Assembly (NCBI RefSeq): GCF_052118925.1
Contig: NZ_JBQKGG010000024.1
Location: forward strand, 1 to 15,183
Direction: 5' to 3'
Source of the DNA: Lientehia sp934351765
GTDB lineage: Bacteria; Bacillota; Clostridia; Lachnospirales; Lachnospiraceae
DNA: 15,183 bases
Part shown: positions 14,170 through 15,183 of the stretch, one piece after another
Layout: each line of letters opens with the position of its first letter
How positions within the stretch are numbered: the first letter of the stretch is position 1
Notes under the pieces: generated by a model
Told to the model about the DNA's origin: nothing
Databases searched by the model: none
Seen by the model: the letters and a program-made list of their open reading frames with translations, nothing else
Program-made: the position numbers and the translations under genes

Positions 14170-15066
14170 CTATTTTATGAATTCAACCGAATAGTAATAC
14201 ATGTACTCATTATCGGTATCTATATACTCCCCTGTAATATCCTGTATTGGCAACGAACTTAACCCCTTTTCTCCATAAATCAGTGCCGCTAATCCTTGCT
14301 CTGTTCCATACTCTATCTTGCATTTGTTTTCAATAGACGTTGCTGATCTTCCATAATATTCCCTGTTTGCAACTCCCTCCAAAATTGGTATTTCTGTCAT
14401 ATATTTTGAATATTTATCTGCTGCGATGAGCTTTGCAGTAAAATTATCAAAATCCGGTGTAATGACAATCAATCCATTCGTGGAAGATTTCACATCTTCA
14501 TAGGAAAGTTCCAAAACTTTTTTATGTGAAACTTGTTGTCCGAACTGATATTCTGACAAGTAAATAGATAACGTTTTGAATGTATCCCTTGAATTGTATC
14601 GAAACATCATTGTTCCATCAATTCCCGATAACAATTCAGCGGTTTTCATTTCTATACTATCTGAGTCTACTGCTTCAACATAGTTTTGTGGTTGTCGCAA
14701 TTTATTACATACGACGAATCCAAAAGTAACCATAAATATCCCCACTACAATAAGGAGCACTATAATGATTCTCTTTAAGTATCGTTGTTTGCGACCACTG
14801 TCCTTTGTTATCTGTATCAATGTATCTTCTGATTTTTTTTCAATATTATCTATCTCAATATCTTCACCAGCCAAGAACTCATTAAGACTAATACCTAATA
14901 TTTCGCATAATTCTAAGTATACTGATACATCCGGCAAACAGATTCCTCGCTCCCATTTAGAAACAGACTTATCACTCATACCTAATTTCTCTGCCAGTTG
15001 CTTTTGTGTCATCCCCAATGACCTTCGCTTACCTGCAATGTATTTTCCAATTTTGATAAGATCCAT
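14170..15066 (-). CDS. Membrane-anchored XRE-family regulator
   Basis: A 298-residue protein with an N-terminal HTH_3/Cro-cI domain (residues 6-60; GMTQKQLAEKLGMSDKSVSKWERG, split across 18-41, is the helix-turn-helix), a charged linker, one transmembrane helix (about 98-120, preceded by basic KQRYLKR) and a C-terminal domain of about 175 residues that the positive-inside rule places outside the cell. The C-terminal part (KTAELLSGIDGTMMFRYN, later EYMYYYSVEF) is not one I recognise. The layout suggests a one-component sensor that binds DNA while held at the membrane. GGAGG lies seven bases before the ATG (15064-15066); an overlapping ATG upstream is out of frame. It is convergent with the lac regulator and separated by a terminator, so it is probably unrelated to the lac-gal locus. 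The start of its promoter region lies within the last 117 bases. Confidence 0.85.
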   Translation of the reverse strand: MDLIKIGKYIAGKRRSLGMTQKQLAEKLGMSDKSVSKWERGICLPDVSVYLELCEILGISLNEFLAGEDIEIDNIEKKSEDTLIQITKDSGRKQRYLKRIIIVLLIVVGIFMVTFGFVVCNKLRQPQNYVEAVDSDSIEMKTAELLSGIDGTMMFRYNSRDTFKTLSIYLSEYQFGQQVSHKKVLELSYEDVKSSTNGLIVITPDFDNFTAKLIAADKYSKYMTEIPILEGVANREYYGRSATSIENKCKIEYGTEQGLAALIYGEKGLSSLPIQDITGEYIDTDNEYMYYYSVEFIK

Positions 15067-15100
15067 CCATCTACCTCCTCATATAATCAAGTGTTTTTTA

Positions 15101-15126
15101 TTGAAAATTCAAGGTTTTTCAACCTT
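15101..15126. repeat. Nested inverted repeats upstream of the XRE-type gene
   Basis: TTGAAAATTCAA (15101-15112) is an imperfect palindrome and overlaps AAGGTT-TTTC-AACCTT (15111-15126), a perfect six-base hairpin. They sit 35-60 bases before the start codon, in the expected promoter region of the gene. Cro/cI-type regulators usually bind short palindromes at their own promoters, so this is a candidate operator. Confidence 0.4.
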
Positions 15127-15183
15127 TCATATCTCAGTGAATAAGCCACAGCTATGAGCATTTCGATGTATCAGGTACTGAAC

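Noticed and set aside
14765..15157. A 130-codon plus-strand open frame overlapping the XRE-type gene
   Set aside because: It lies opposite the helix-turn-helix and transmembrane coding region and shows no protein-like domain or ribosome site.

Overview
The window looks like chromosome from an AT-rich, Gram-positive gut-type Firmicute, most likely a Clostridia/Lachnospiraceae member. The reasons are strong AGGAGG-type ribosome binding sites throughout, the Firmicutes-type (class II) galactose-1-phosphate uridylyltransferase, a GPH-family sugar transporter and short intercistronic gaps. No rRNA, tRNA, CRISPR array, transposase or integrase was seen.

Positions about 4514-14079 hold a complete lactose/galactose utilisation locus. 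An AraC-type regulator (13216-14079, +) is divergent from a minus-strand operon in the order lacZ (beta-galactosidase), GPH symporter, galK, galE, galT. The logic is import of lactose or a related galactoside, cytoplasmic hydrolysis, then the Leloir pathway: phosphorylation, uridylyl transfer and epimerisation. galM and a phosphoglucomutase are not in the window. The 201-bp divergent promoter region has two back-to-back promoter-like elements whose -35 hexamers form an inverted repeat, a likely site for control by the regulator. RNA hairpins lie in the lacZ-transporter gap and the transporter-galK gap; the second resembles a partial terminator.

Downstream of galT are a second AraC-type regulator (3452-4252, -), a HAD-IIA (NagD-type) phosphatase (2478-3290, -) with its own good promoter, and a 182-residue protein of unknown function (1897-2445, -). 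Between galT and the second regulator, on the opposite strand, is a small transcription-unit candidate: promoter-like sequence, perfect Shine-Dalgarno, a 25-codon ORF and a strand-specific terminator ending inside the galT stop codon. It also carries several overlapping inverted and direct repeats. This is the least ordinary feature of the window.

The left end (1-1900) looks like accessory DNA. It has the last codons of an unidentified plus-strand ORF, a DUF4143-type AAA ATPase (124-1413, -), a set of three related palindromes, two of which bracket that ATPase's consensus promoter, and the decayed C-terminus of a winged-helix (probably Fic-family) protein. The right end (14170-15066, -) encodes a membrane-anchored XRE-type regulator with a C-terminal domain predicted to be outside the cell; it ends in a terminator that faces the lac regulator.
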